DNA from: JAJXWB01 sp047605445
GTDB lineage: Bacteria; Pseudomonadota; Alphaproteobacteria; Rhizobiales; Beijerinckiaceae
Assembly (NCBI GenBank): GCA_047605445.1
Contig: JASGFP010000004.1
Coordinates: 5,724-69,723, forward strand
Direction of reading: 5' to 3'
DNA: 64,000 nucleotides
Positions within the stretch are counted from its first letter, which is position 1; each line of letters begins with the position of its first letter. Positions 36,174-45,444 of the stretch are shown in pieces. Both the position numbers and the translations under genes were made by a program. A model generated the notes under the pieces. That model was not told the origin of the DNA. It was given only the letters and a program-made list of their open reading frames with translations, and made no database searches.

Positions 36174-38156
36174 ATGACGCAGTCAGGTTCGAACGGCGAC
36201 AGCGCCGCTGCTCAGCAGACGATGGGAAGCGCCACGCTTGAGCCAAATCCAGAGGCGCGCGCCGCCGGCGATCCGGGCCATGGCCAGGGCTTCTGGGCGA
36301 TGGCGCTCGGCTCCGTCGGCGTCGTCTATGGCGACATCGGCACGAGTCCTCTCTACGCGCTCAAGGCCTCTCTCGAACATACCAAGCAGGCCGGCACCCA
36401 TGCGGCTGAGATCATCGGCATTGTTTCCCTGCTGATCTGGGCGCTGATTTTCATCGTCACGGTCAAGTATGTGCTGTTCATCATGCGCGCGGACAACAAG
36501 GGCGAAGGCGGCACGCTTTCGCTCATGGCGCTCGCCCAGCATGCGGTCGGCAAGCGGACCATGCCGATCTTCCTGCTGGGCGTCGCCGGCGCGGCGCTCT
36601 TTTCCGGCGACGCCATCATCACGCCCGCCATTTCGGTTCTCTCGGCGATCGAGGGCCTGAAACTCCCGGCGGTGCGCCAGTACATAGATTTTTCGCCCTA
36701 CATTCTGCCGATCACCATAGCCATTCTCATCACGCTGTTCATCGTGCAGAGCCGCGGCACGGCCAAGGTCGCGGCCTTTTTCGGGCCTATCATGGTCCTG
36801 TTCTTCGGAACTCTGGCCGTGCTCGGCGCGATCCATATTTCAGACGAACCCGGCATTCTGCACGCGATCAATCCGATCAACGGGCTGGTGTTCCTTTTCT
36901 CGAACGGCGCCAAGAGTTTTACGACGCTCGGCCTCGTCTTCCTCGCCGTGACAGGCGCAGAAGCGCTCTACGCCGATATGGGCCATTTCGGCCGCAAGCC
37001 GATCCAGCTCGCCTGGGTCTTCTTCGTGCTGCCCTCGCTGATCCTCAACTATCTCGGGCAGGGCGCCTTCATCATGAGCCATCCCGCGGTGGTCATGTAT
37101 GAAGACTTCAGCCCCTTCTATCAGCTCGCGCCGGACTGGGGCCTCATCCCCCTCATCATCCTCTCCACGCTGGCGACCATCATCGCCAGCCAGGCGGTAA
37201 TCACAGGCGCCTTTTCCATCGTCCGCCAGGCGATCCAGCTCGGCCTGCTGCCGCGCATGGAAATCCGTCACACGTCGGAGACGGCGGAAGGCCAGATCTT
37301 CGTGCCGCGTGTCAACCGGCTGTTGCTGATCGGCGTCGTCATTCTCGTCATCCTGTTCAAGACGTCCGATTCGCTGGCCAACGCCTACGGCATCGCCGTC
37401 ACCGCCTCCATGGCCGTCGACACGGCGCTGGCGGCCATCGTCGTCCGCAAGCTCTGGGGCTGGCCGATCTGGGGCGTCATACTCTTTGTCGGCTTCTTCT
37501 TGTCGATCGACCTGTCGTTCCTCTCCGCCAATCTCGTGAAAGTGCTCGATGGCGGCTGGGTGCCGATCCTGCTCGGCGCGTCGGCGATGGTGACCATGTG
37601 GACATGGTCGCGCGGCACCGCGCAACTCGCCGAGAAGAGCAAGCGCGATTCGATTCCAACGACGGATCTGCTTCGCATGCTCGCGAAATCCAAGCCGACG
37701 CGGGTGCCGGGAACGGCCGTGTTTCTGACCGGCTCTCCGGACGTCGCGCCGCCTGCGCTGATGCACAATCTCAAGCACAACAAGATTTTGCACGAGCGCG
37801 TGGTGCTTATGTCCGTCGTCACCGAAGACATTCCGCGCGTCGATCCGGCCAACCGATTCGAGACGCGCAAGCTGTCGGATGATTTCATGGCCGTGACGCT
37901 GCATTTCGGCTTCATGGAAAGCCCGCGCATTCCCACGGCGATCGCAGTGCTTCGCAAGGCCGGCTACAAGTTCGACATCATGACGACATCCTTCTTCCTC
38001 GGACGCCGTTCGCTGAAACCCAGTCCCAATTCGGGCATGCCGTTGTGGCAGGACAAGCTGTTCATCAGCCTGTCGAAACAGGCGACGACCGCTACGGACT
38101 TCTTTGCAATCCCCTCCGATCGCGTGGTCGAACTCGGCGCGCAGGTGACGATCTGA
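36174..38156 (+). CDS. kup: Kup low-affinity potassium uptake protein
   Basis: A 660-residue membrane protein of the KUP/HAK/KT family, a proton-coupled potassium importer. It begins with a polar stretch (1-40) followed by the family hallmark SVGVVYGDIGTSPLYALK (about 45-62). Twelve hydrophobic segments follow up to about residue 480, then a cytosolic C-terminal domain. The region GALFSGDAIITPAISVLSAIEG-like (here AALFSGDAIITPAI) is also diagnostic. The start at 36174 has only a weak ribosome-binding site and two small hairpins upstream. It is convergent with addA; their ends share a hairpin. Confidence 0.95.
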   Translation: MTQSGSNGDSAAAQQTMGSATLEPNPEARAAGDPGHGQGFWAMALGSVGVVYGDIGTSPLYALKASLEHTKQAGTHAAEIIGIVSLLIWALIFIVTVKYVLFIMRADNKGEGGTLSLMALAQHAVGKRTMPIFLLGVAGAALFSGDAIITPAISVLSAIEGLKLPAVRQYIDFSPYILPITIAILITLFIVQSRGTAKVAAFFGPIMVLFFGTLAVLGAIHISDEPGILHAINPINGLVFLFSNGAKSFTTLGLVFLAVTGAEALYADMGHFGRKPIQLAWVFFVLPSLILNYLGQGAFIMSHPAVVMYEDFSPFYQLAPDWGLIPLIILSTLATIIASQAVITGAFSIVRQAIQLGLLPRMEIRHTSETAEGQIFVPRVNRLLLIGVVILVILFKTSDSLANAYGIAVTASMAVDTALAAIVVRKLWGWPIWGVILFVGFFLSIDLSFLSANLVKVLDGGWVPILLGASAMVTMWTWSRGTAQLAEKSKRDSIPTTDLLRMLAKSKPTRVPGTAVFLTGSPDVAPPALMHNLKHNKILHERVVLMSVVTEDIPRVDPANRFETRKLSDDFMAVTLHFGFMESPRIPTAIAVLRKAGYKFDIMTTSFFLGRRSLKPSPNSGMPLWQDKLFISLSKQATTATDFFAIPSDRVVELGAQVTI

Positions 38157-38183
38157 ACCAGACGTCGCTGTCGAAGTTCAGAT
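38151..38183. terminator. Hairpin over the stop codons of kup and addA
   Basis: ATCTGAAC (38151-38158) pairs with GTTCAGAT (38176-38183), a perfect 8-bp stem. Both stop codons lie within the arms of this convergent pair. The T-run is missing, so it is a tentative bidirectional terminator. Confidence 0.4.
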
Positions 38184-41100
38184 TGCTTCCAGAGCGGCGC
38201 GCATTGCGACGTCCGATATCTCCTCGAGATGCGGCGTCTGCGTCCAGAGAATGAAAGCGCGCACATTTCTGTCCGGATAGAGTTCGCGCAGCGCAGCGCG
38301 ATAGAGCGCGAGCTGCGCGACGTAGGCTTGCGGGATTTCGTCCGGACGCGCGCCAGTCTTGAAATCCGTAAACCACACTTCATCGTCGACTTCCGCCAGC
38401 CGGTCGATGCGGCCGGCTATGTCGATCGGCGGGCCGCCTCCGCGCGAAATGCGCGCGGCGATCGCCGCCTCCGCGCGCGAAGCCGCGCCGAAGAGCGGGG
38501 CTGCTTCGGCAAGCGACAGTGCGCGCAGTGCTTCGCCGACGAGATATTCGGCCGCTTCGCTCGTCAAGCCTGGCGCCTGCGCGCGCACATAGCGCAATGC
38601 CGAGACGGCGCGCAGATCCGGGGCGAGCATCGGCAGGCTTTGCAGGAGTTGATGGATGAGAACGCCGCGCTGCACGCTGCTTGCGCGAGTTGCGGCCGCT
38701 GTCTCCGGCGCATCCAGCACATCCGCGCCGGCCAGCGCGCTGGAAGGCCGTAGCGGCGGCGGAGCTTCATGTTCGTCTGCAGCGGCCGCAAAAAGCCACG
38801 CCGGGGCGACCGCTTCCGTGCCGGCAGGCGGTTGCGCGCGATCGTCGCCGAGCGCGGGCGATCCGAAACGCCGAACAGCGCCGCCGGGCGCAAAATCGTC
38901 GGAATGCGTTTCGAGCATGTCCGCGAGTCCGGCAAGCACGAGATCGTACCAGCATCCCGCCGGCTTCTTCGTCAGGCCGATATGCCCGCAGATGTAGAGA
39001 CGCTCCTCGGCGCGCGTCAGGGCGACATAGAGCAGGCGGCGATATTCGTTCTCGACTTCCGCCTGGGCTTCCGCGCGGCGCTGTGCGACGGCGGCGGGAT
39101 CCTCGGCCTTGCGCGGCGACCAGACCAGGGCGGGCCCCTGCGTCGTGGCGAGCGCAAACAGCGGTCGCTTCGACGCCGGCGGCAGCGCGCATGTGTCCGG
39201 CAAAAAGACGATCTTGCCTTCCAGGCCCTTGGCGGCGTGCGCGGTCATCACGCGCACGAGATCGTCGGCGCCTTCCATATCGCGCTTGACTGTCAGCTCG
39301 AGCGTCGCGACGTCATGGACGAAGGCCGCGAGCGAGGGCGCCTGCGTGCGCTCGTGTTCGAGCGCGAGCGCCAGAAATTCGTCGAGCGCATCGCCGGCCT
39401 CTGCGCCGAGCCGCGCGAGAAACGCCCGCCGTCCGCGGTCCGCGCCGAGGATCGCGCTGAAAAAGTCGAACGGCCCGGCGCCATGCGCGCGCTCGCGCCA
39501 CAGTGCGATGCGGGCGGCAGCCTCCTGGTGCGATTGCAGGGACGATTCCCGCAGCGCGGTTTCGAGGCTTCCGGAGCGGCGCGGCGCGAGCGCGATCAGA
39601 TCGTCGTCGTCGAGACCGATGAGCGGCGACTTCAGCACGCAGGCGAGCGAATAATCGTCGTCCGGCGCCAGCGCTGCGCGGGCCACAGCAAGAAGGTCTT
39701 CGACTGCGATATGGCCTGCGACATCCAGCCGGTCGGCGCCGGCGACGGGAACGCCGGCCGCCTTCAGCGCGCGCACCATGGATTCGAAGAAAGCGTCGCG
39801 CCGGCGCACCAGGATCATCACGTCGCCGGGCCGCACCGGTCGAAGCGCGCCGCTCTGCGAATCGTGAACGCGATTGCGCGAGCCAGGCGCGAGAAAATCC
39901 TTGATCCTGGCGGCGATCCGTCGTGCGAGTTCGACGGGCGGCGACGTTTCGCTCGGCAGGTCGAGCGGCGCTGTCCACTCGGCCGGGTCAGGCGCGCGCG
40001 TTCCCGCGATCGGCTCCCAGATTTCGACCATGCCGGGAATTTTGTGCTTCAACGCGGTATGCGTCGGCGGCGCCTCCGTCAGATCGAACTGGATCCCGCG
40101 TCGCGCCTCGGCCTGCGCGAACACCAGATCGACGGCCTCCAGTATCAGCTTCGCCGACCGAAAGGACAGATTGAGCGGAACGGAATCAAAAATCTGTCCG
40201 GCTTTCTCCACGCGCCGCAAAAAAATCTCGCGCATGCGCGCGAAGGCTTGTGGCGAAGCGCCCTGAAACGAGAAGATCGACTGCTTTTCGTCGCCGACCG
40301 CAAAGAAGGTGCGCACTTGCGGACGAGCGCCTGCGCCGGCGGTGAACTCTGCGGCGAGCGCTTCGAGAATCGCCCATTGCGCCTCGCTCGTGTCCTGGGC
40401 TTCGTCGACAAGAATGTGGTCTACGCCATTGTCGAGCTTGTAAAGCGCCCAGGCCGCCGCGCCCTCGCGCGTGAACAGAGCGCGCGTGCGCTCGATCATG
40501 TCGTCGAAATCGAGCACGCCGCGCGCACGTTTGAGCGCGTCGAACTGTTCGAGGCATGCAGCGGCCAGACGCAGCAGCGAGGTCGAACGTTCCAGCGCCG
40601 CAAGCGCGAGAAATTTGTCATGCAATCCGGAGAGACGTTGCGCTTCCACCAGCAGGCGCGCCGGCAGGCCGCCTTCGAGATCATCGATCTTCTTCGTCGC
40701 GATTCTCGCGCGCGGATTCATATCCGTCGTCTTCAGGAAGACAGTCAGGTAAGGGTCCAGACATTCCTCACCCGGCGCCAATGCCGCGGCGCGCCTCAGA
40801 AGTTCCGCCTGCTTCCGGTCGCTATCCGAGCCTTGGTCCAGGACGTCGGCAAGCCCGCCCCATGTCGTCCAGTGGAAGCCATCCTCGATCATGACGCGGC
40901 GGACGGAAGCTTCGTCGTCGCCGGGCGCAAGACGCAGCGCCGCCGGCAGGCGCGCGATCATACGTTCGACATCCTCCAGCGCTTCGCGCTCCGACAGAGC
41001 CGCATCGAGGATGGCGCCGAAACCGTCCTCCGAGCTTTCCTCCGCAACGCGCGCCAGCGCCGCGCCGAGAACAGGATCGCTTGCCGCCATCTCAAAGACG

Positions 41101-41585
41101 CGCCGCTGCGCGAGCGCCAGAAGCTCCGCACGTTCGAGATCTTCGGCCGCGCGAAACTCGGCAGGCACATTGGCCTCGAAAGGAAAGAGATGCAGCACGC
41201 GTTCGCAGAAAGCGTGGATCGTCTGGATTTTCAGTCCGCCGGGCGTTTCCACTGCGGCCGCGAACAGTTTTCGCGCGATGTCGAGATCACGCGGCGGCTC
41301 GGCGCCGGTCGCCTCGATCTTTTCGCGCAGCGTATCGTCGTCGGCGAGCGTCCAGTCGGCAAGCGTCCTGAACACGCGCGCCGACATGTTCGCCGCCGCC
41401 GCCTTGGTGAAGGTCAGGCAGATCAGGCGCGATGGCGGAACGCCAGCGAGCAGCAGTCGCACGACGCGCTGCGTCAGAACGTGGGTCTTGCCAGAGCCCG
41501 CATGCGCGGACACCCAGGCGGAAACGTGCGGATCGGACGCGCGCCGCTGGCTTTCCTTCGTATGCGCGGGGATCGGATATTTCAT
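38178..41585 (-). CDS. addA: AddA, double-strand break repair helicase-nuclease
   Basis: An 1135-residue UvrD-family helicase with a C-terminal nuclease domain, the A subunit of AddAB, which resects DNA ends for RecA-dependent repair. Walker A lies in SAHAGSGKT (about 26-34), with HAFCERVLHLFPFEA and DEAQDTSEAQW further on. The nuclease signature FTDFKTG is near the C-terminus, with Asp1074 and Lys1076. The ATG at 41585 has GGAGG upstream and overlaps the addB stop by 4 bases, so the subunits are translationally coupled. The open frame continues upstream over addB but is only antisense-like read-through. Confidence 0.95.
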   Translation of the reverse strand: MKYPIPAHTKESQRRASDPHVSAWVSAHAGSGKTHVLTQRVVRLLLAGVPPSRLICLTFTKAAAANMSARVFRTLADWTLADDDTLREKIEATGAEPPRDLDIARKLFAAAVETPGGLKIQTIHAFCERVLHLFPFEANVPAEFRAAEDLERAELLALAQRRVFEMAASDPVLGAALARVAEESSEDGFGAILDAALSEREALEDVERMIARLPAALRLAPGDDEASVRRVMIEDGFHWTTWGGLADVLDQGSDSDRKQAELLRRAAALAPGEECLDPYLTVFLKTTDMNPRARIATKKIDDLEGGLPARLLVEAQRLSGLHDKFLALAALERSTSLLRLAAACLEQFDALKRARGVLDFDDMIERTRALFTREGAAAWALYKLDNGVDHILVDEAQDTSEAQWAILEALAAEFTAGAGARPQVRTFFAVGDEKQSIFSFQGASPQAFARMREIFLRRVEKAGQIFDSVPLNLSFRSAKLILEAVDLVFAQAEARRGIQFDLTEAPPTHTALKHKIPGMVEIWEPIAGTRAPDPAEWTAPLDLPSETSPPVELARRIAARIKDFLAPGSRNRVHDSQSGALRPVRPGDVMILVRRRDAFFESMVRALKAAGVPVAGADRLDVAGHIAVEDLLAVARAALAPDDDYSLACVLKSPLIGLDDDDLIALAPRRSGSLETALRESSLQSHQEAAARIALWRERAHGAGPFDFFSAILGADRGRRAFLARLGAEAGDALDEFLALALEHERTQAPSLAAFVHDVATLELTVKRDMEGADDLVRVMTAHAAKGLEGKIVFLPDTCALPPASKRPLFALATTQGPALVWSPRKAEDPAAVAQRRAEAQAEVENEYRRLLYVALTRAEERLYICGHIGLTKKPAGCWYDLVLAGLADMLETHSDDFAPGGAVRRFGSPALGDDRAQPPAGTEAVAPAWLFAAAADEHEAPPPLRPSSALAGADVLDAPETAAATRASSVQRGVLIHQLLQSLPMLAPDLRAVSALRYVRAQAPGLTSEAAEYLVGEALRALSLAEAAPLFGAASRAEAAIAARISRGGGPPIDIAGRIDRLAEVDDEVWFTDFKTGARPDEIPQAYVAQLALYRAALRELYPDRNVRAFILWTQTPHLEEISDVAMRAALEAI

Positions 41586-44500
41586 CCCTCGCCCTCCGCG
41601 CCGCCGCCGCCGGAAGCCGACCATTCCTTCACTCGCGCGAGATGATCGAAAGCGCCTGCATGCGAAATGAACTGCGCAAGGGCGCGCGAGGGATAGCCGC
41701 GCGCTGGATCGCGATAGGAGGACAGGAGCTTTTGCAACTTGCCGAGGTGTTCTTCGGCGAGGGCGACGAAATCGTCGCCATGCGCGGGCGCCTCGACAAT
41801 CTTTCCGCCGTCCCTGCCGCCGAGCTTGATGTAGAGGCCGGAATCCGGCGCGATCGCGCCGATCTTCTCGAAAGCCCCGCGCCGCGCCATGGCGCCTTGC
41901 AGCGTGAGTTGTGCGGCGAGCCCGATCTCGATCAGCCGCGCCGATGGCGGCTGTCCGGTCTTGTAGTCGACGATGCGCGCCCGGCCTGCCGTGTCGATCT
42001 CGATCCGGTCGGCCTCGGCGGACAGAACGAACAGGCTGCCATCGTCCAGGCCGACCTCGAGTTGTCCGCGAATCTCGCCGGCGATCCGCGTCAGCGCCGG
42101 CCGGCGCTCTGCTTCGTAGTGCAGCAGATAGTCGAGACCTTCCTGCAGCGCGCGCCAGCGAAAGGCGCGCCAGGCCGGATCGGCGAAGAACGGCGCGAGT
42201 TCCTCGCGCGCCGCGTTCATCAGAAAATCGCGCGCTTCGGCAGGCAAGGCGCCGCTCGGCCATTTCTCGATGAATGCCGCGAGCGCGGCGTGCACGGCTG
42301 TCCCCTGTTCCGACGCGCCGATGGCGAAGTCGAGCGGTTCCAGCGGCTGGAGTTCGAGAATGCGTTCGGCATGGATCGCGTAGGGATCGCGGCGCAGCGT
42401 CTCGATCCGCGTGACGCTGAGTCTGTCGGGGCGCAGGTCGAGCGGCGGCTTCGGCGCCGGGCGCATGAGGGGCGGGCATGGCGGGGCGGCGTCGATCAGT
42501 CGCGCGAGCGCCACCCAGTGTTCGCCGCGCGCGCGCATGGATTTGAGGCCGGCGTCCTCCGCTAGCGCGCCGATCCGCTGCAGAAACCGTGATGCGACGG
42601 TCGGCGCGCGGCCGCGTTTGAGGGCGCGGACGAGCACGACGTCGCGCGCGCCCATGGCCATCGCAAAATCGTGCGCGCTCTGGCCGATCCGTCGTTCCGG
42701 CGGCGTCAGGCCGATCTGCGCGCGCATCGGCCGGTTGAGAAATGCGTCGGTTTTCGGTTGCGGCGGCCAGATCGTTTCGTCCAGACCTGCGAGCACGACG
42801 AGATCGGCGTCGAGCAGGCGCGCCTCGAGCAGGCCGAGGATTTTCAGGCGTGGATGCGCTCGCTGCGGCCCGCGCACCGTCGCGCCCGACACCAGCCGGT
42901 CGAACAGCGCGCAATAATCGTCGAGATCGAGCCGAAGGCCCCGCTGCGTGTCGTCGCCGAGCGCGCCCACTTCGTCGAACAGACGCTCGAGCGCCTGGTC
43001 GCCTTCTTCAAAGGCTGTATCGGCGTGAGCGCCGAGCGCGCCAAGCGCGGCGCGATGCAAGGCGCTCCATGCGGCGACCGGCAGATGTCCAGCCGCGCGC
43101 AGCGGGGCGAGCGCCGCTTCGATCGCGTGCGCTGTCGCTTCCATGTCTGTCCAGTCCGCCGCGGCGATGCGGACGGCGGCGCGGTTGGCGTGACGGCCTT
43201 TCGCAGCCTGTCGCGCAGCGGCAAAGCGGGCGGACCAGTCGGGATCGTGGGGCGTCGCGCGCAAGACGCCGATCTCGATCTCTTGCGCAAGCGTACGCGT
43301 GCGGGCGCGGTCGTGGACGGGCGCGACAGTCCCATGTCCGAGCAGCGCGAGAAACGCGACGTCCGACTGTTCCGCAGCAAAGGTCAACGCAGCGCGCGCG
43401 AATGCGCCGGCGCGCGCCGTCGCCAGCGGCTGGCCGCCGGAATCGTCGACATCCAGTCCCCAGCGCGCGAGTTCCGCGCGCACGCGGCGCGCGATCGCGC
43501 GGTCGGGCGTCACCAGCGCTGCGGTCGCATGCGGCGTCTCCAGCAAAGCGCGCAGGCGGATGGCGATGGCGAGCGCCTCTTCGCGCTCGTCGGAGGCCTC
43601 GATCAGGCTGACGCCGGCCAGCGCCTCGGCGCGTTCGTCGCCGTGGCGCGCGACATAGGCGCGCCAGTTCGGCGTCGATTCGCTGGGCGCCATGGCTTGC
43701 GACATGAAACGGCGGCGCTTTTCAAACGCGCCTTGGGGCTGTCCCAGCGCGCGCACGTCCTCGCGCACCGCGTCGAGACGCGCGAGCAGTCGCGCGAGCG
43801 CCGCCTGCGGATGGCCGTGAGCCGGTTCTGTCTCGTCATCCTTGCCCGCGACAATGCGCCAGTCTTTTTCCGGCATCATGTCGTCGAGGCCGGGCAGCAC
43901 AACCGCCCCACGCGGCATGCGCGCAATGGCGCGCATGAGGTCCGCCGTCGCGCGATTGGTGCCGGTCGAGCCGAGCACGATTGTCGGTTCGTCTGTCCGC
44001 GAAAGCCGTTCGATCTCGCGCCGGATCAACCGCGCGCGACGTGTCGCCGCATCGACCGCGCCGCGATCTGCAAGCATCGCCGGCCAGTTCTCGATGGCGA
44101 TCTGCAGAAAGCGCGCGGTAATGCCCCAATAGCGATCGTAATCCTCGGCTTCCAGAGCCTTGATCGCCGACCAATCCGCACCCTCGACGATGAATTCGTC
44201 GATGAGGCCGGCGAGTTCCCCGGCAAGCGCCAGCGCATCCGCAGGGGTCGAACCGACGACGAGCGCCTGCGACGGATCGGAGGCGATTTCACCGTTGCCG
44301 CCGACGCCGACGATTGCGCCCTTGAGGCCGCTCAGCCACGCGGAGACGAGGTTTGCGAGCATGAAGCGCCGTTCGATTTCACCGATCGCCGGCGGGATTG
44401 TGGGATCGAGCGAAACGAAAGCCTCGTCCGGCTCGCCGAACAGCGCTGCCTCTTCATCGACGGCGCCGAGCGGCCGGATCTTCGGCAGCAGCGTCGCGCC

Positions 44501-44701
44501 GCCTTCCGCTTGCGCTGCGAATTCCGCGATCAGGGCGCGCGTCGCACGCCGCGTTGGCGCGTAGATTGTGAGTTCGGCCAGAGCCAGCGGCCCCGAGGCG
44601 CGCGAGAGAGCTGGAATGACCTCGCCGGAAAGCAGCGCACGAACGAATGTCGCGAGGAAGGGAACGCCCGGCGGAATCGTGAGGAGGCGCGGGCGCGCCA
44701 T
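41582..44701 (-). CDS. addB: AddB, double-strand break repair subunit (alphaproteobacterial type)
   Basis: A 1039-residue partner of AddA. The N-terminus starts RPRLLTIPPGVPFLATFVRALL, where a GKT-type Walker A would be in Firmicutes AddB; it is missing here, as in alphaproteobacterial AddB. The C-terminal nuclease motif ARIVDYKTG holds Asp912 and Lys914. No cluster of four cysteines is visible near the nuclease, so the iron-sulfur cluster known from other AddB proteins seems absent. The ATG at 44701 lies 2 bases after the murU stop. It belongs to the divL-tsaE/amgK-murU-addB-addA operon. Confidence 0.93.
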   Translation of the reverse strand: MARPRLLTIPPGVPFLATFVRALLSGEVIPALSRASGPLALAELTIYAPTRRATRALIAEFAAQAEGGATLLPKIRPLGAVDEEAALFGEPDEAFVSLDPTIPPAIGEIERRFMLANLVSAWLSGLKGAIVGVGGNGEIASDPSQALVVGSTPADALALAGELAGLIDEFIVEGADWSAIKALEAEDYDRYWGITARFLQIAIENWPAMLADRGAVDAATRRARLIRREIERLSRTDEPTIVLGSTGTNRATADLMRAIARMPRGAVVLPGLDDMMPEKDWRIVAGKDDETEPAHGHPQAALARLLARLDAVREDVRALGQPQGAFEKRRRFMSQAMAPSESTPNWRAYVARHGDERAEALAGVSLIEASDEREEALAIAIRLRALLETPHATAALVTPDRAIARRVRAELARWGLDVDDSGGQPLATARAGAFARAALTFAAEQSDVAFLALLGHGTVAPVHDRARTRTLAQEIEIGVLRATPHDPDWSARFAAARQAAKGRHANRAAVRIAAADWTDMEATAHAIEAALAPLRAAGHLPVAAWSALHRAALGALGAHADTAFEEGDQALERLFDEVGALGDDTQRGLRLDLDDYCALFDRLVSGATVRGPQRAHPRLKILGLLEARLLDADLVVLAGLDETIWPPQPKTDAFLNRPMRAQIGLTPPERRIGQSAHDFAMAMGARDVVLVRALKRGRAPTVASRFLQRIGALAEDAGLKSMRARGEHWVALARLIDAAPPCPPLMRPAPKPPLDLRPDRLSVTRIETLRRDPYAIHAERILELQPLEPLDFAIGASEQGTAVHAALAAFIEKWPSGALPAEARDFLMNAAREELAPFFADPAWRAFRWRALQEGLDYLLHYEAERRPALTRIAGEIRGQLEVGLDDGSLFVLSAEADRIEIDTAGRARIVDYKTGQPPSARLIEIGLAAQLTLQGAMARRGAFEKIGAIAPDSGLYIKLGGRDGGKIVEAPAHGDDFVALAEEHLGKLQKLLSSYRDPARGYPSRALAQFISHAGAFDHLARVKEWSASGGGGAEGEG

Positions 44702-44703
44702 GG

Positions 44704-45444
44704 TCAGGCGGCAGGCCGCGCGTAGGCGCGTTCGGCGTCCTCGATCGCCTCGGGCGTGCCGACATGCAGCCACAGGCCGTTCAGCCGCATTCCATACAGG
44801 CGGCCTGCTTCGGCGGCGCGGAAGAAATAGGGGGCGAGACGAAAGACCTCGTCCTTCGCATCCTCGAACAGGCTTGCCTTGATGATGCCGACGCCGGCGT
44901 AGACGAACGCTGACACATCGCGCTCGCCGCGTTTCATCAGCCGACCGTCCGGCGCCATATGGAAATCGCCCGGCCAGTCGACGCCGACCGCGCCCGATGT
45001 CGCGGCGACCAGCAGCAGAACGTCCATCTCGTCAGGCCGCCACGCCTGACGCATCGCTGCTATCGTCGATTGCGGGCCTTCGAGCCACACGGCGTCCGTG
45101 TTGCAGATGAAGAAATCAGCGTCGCCGATCAGCGGCAGAACCTTCCTGATGCCGCCGCCCTGGTCGAGCAGCTTCTCGCGCTCATCGGAGATGATGATCT
45201 CGGGCCGCTTGCGGCGCTGCAGATGCGTCTCGATCTGGTCGGGCAGATGATGAACATTGACGATGGCGCGCGTCACGCCGCCGTCGGCCAGACGGTCGAG
45301 CATGTGGTCGAGCATCGTCTTGCCGCCAATCGTCACCAGCGGTTTGGGGATACGCTCGGTGATCGGCCGCATGCGCGTGCCGAGGCCCGCAGCGAAAACC
45401 ATGGCCGTATCGAGCGGCGCGCGCGCGTCGGATTTTGTCGTCAA
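44704..45444 (-). CDS. murU: MurU-like sugar-1-phosphate nucleotidyltransferase
   Basis: A 246-residue nucleotidyltransferase. In the MurNAc recycling pathway MurU makes UDP-MurNAc from MurNAc-1-phosphate, after AmgK. The signature FAAGLGTRMRPIT is at residues 18-30, and IPKPLVTIGGKTM (with Lys34) follows. Later come the FFICNTDAVW metal region and the C-terminal WLHVGTPEAIEDAE. The start is a TTG at 45444, placed right after the stop of tsaE-amgK, with GAGGA 6 bases upstream; the next ATG is 14 codons in and would remove part of the fold. Its position after an AmgK domain supports MurU, though a mannose-1-phosphate enzyme is possible. Confidence 0.85.
   Translation of the reverse strand: MTTKSDARAPLDTAMVFAAGLGTRMRPITERIPKPLVTIGGKTMLDHMLDRLADGGVTRAIVNVHHLPDQIETHLQRRKRPEIIISDEREKLLDQGGGIRKVLPLIGDADFFICNTDAVWLEGPQSTIAAMRQAWRPDEMDVLLLVAATSGAVGVDWPGDFHMAPDGRLMKRGERDVSAFVYAGVGIIKASLFEDAKDEVFRLAPYFFRAAEAGRLYGMRLNGLWLHVGTPEAIEDAERAYARPAA

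Noticed and set aside
38769..41645. A 958-codon open frame on the plus strand
   Set aside because: Antisense shadow of addA with no recognisable domain.
38178..42914. A possible AddB-AddA fusion frame of 1578 codons
   Set aside because: Upstream of the AddA start the frame runs through addB in another phase and gives Arg-rich non-protein sequence. AddA and AddB are separate genes with a 4-base overlap.
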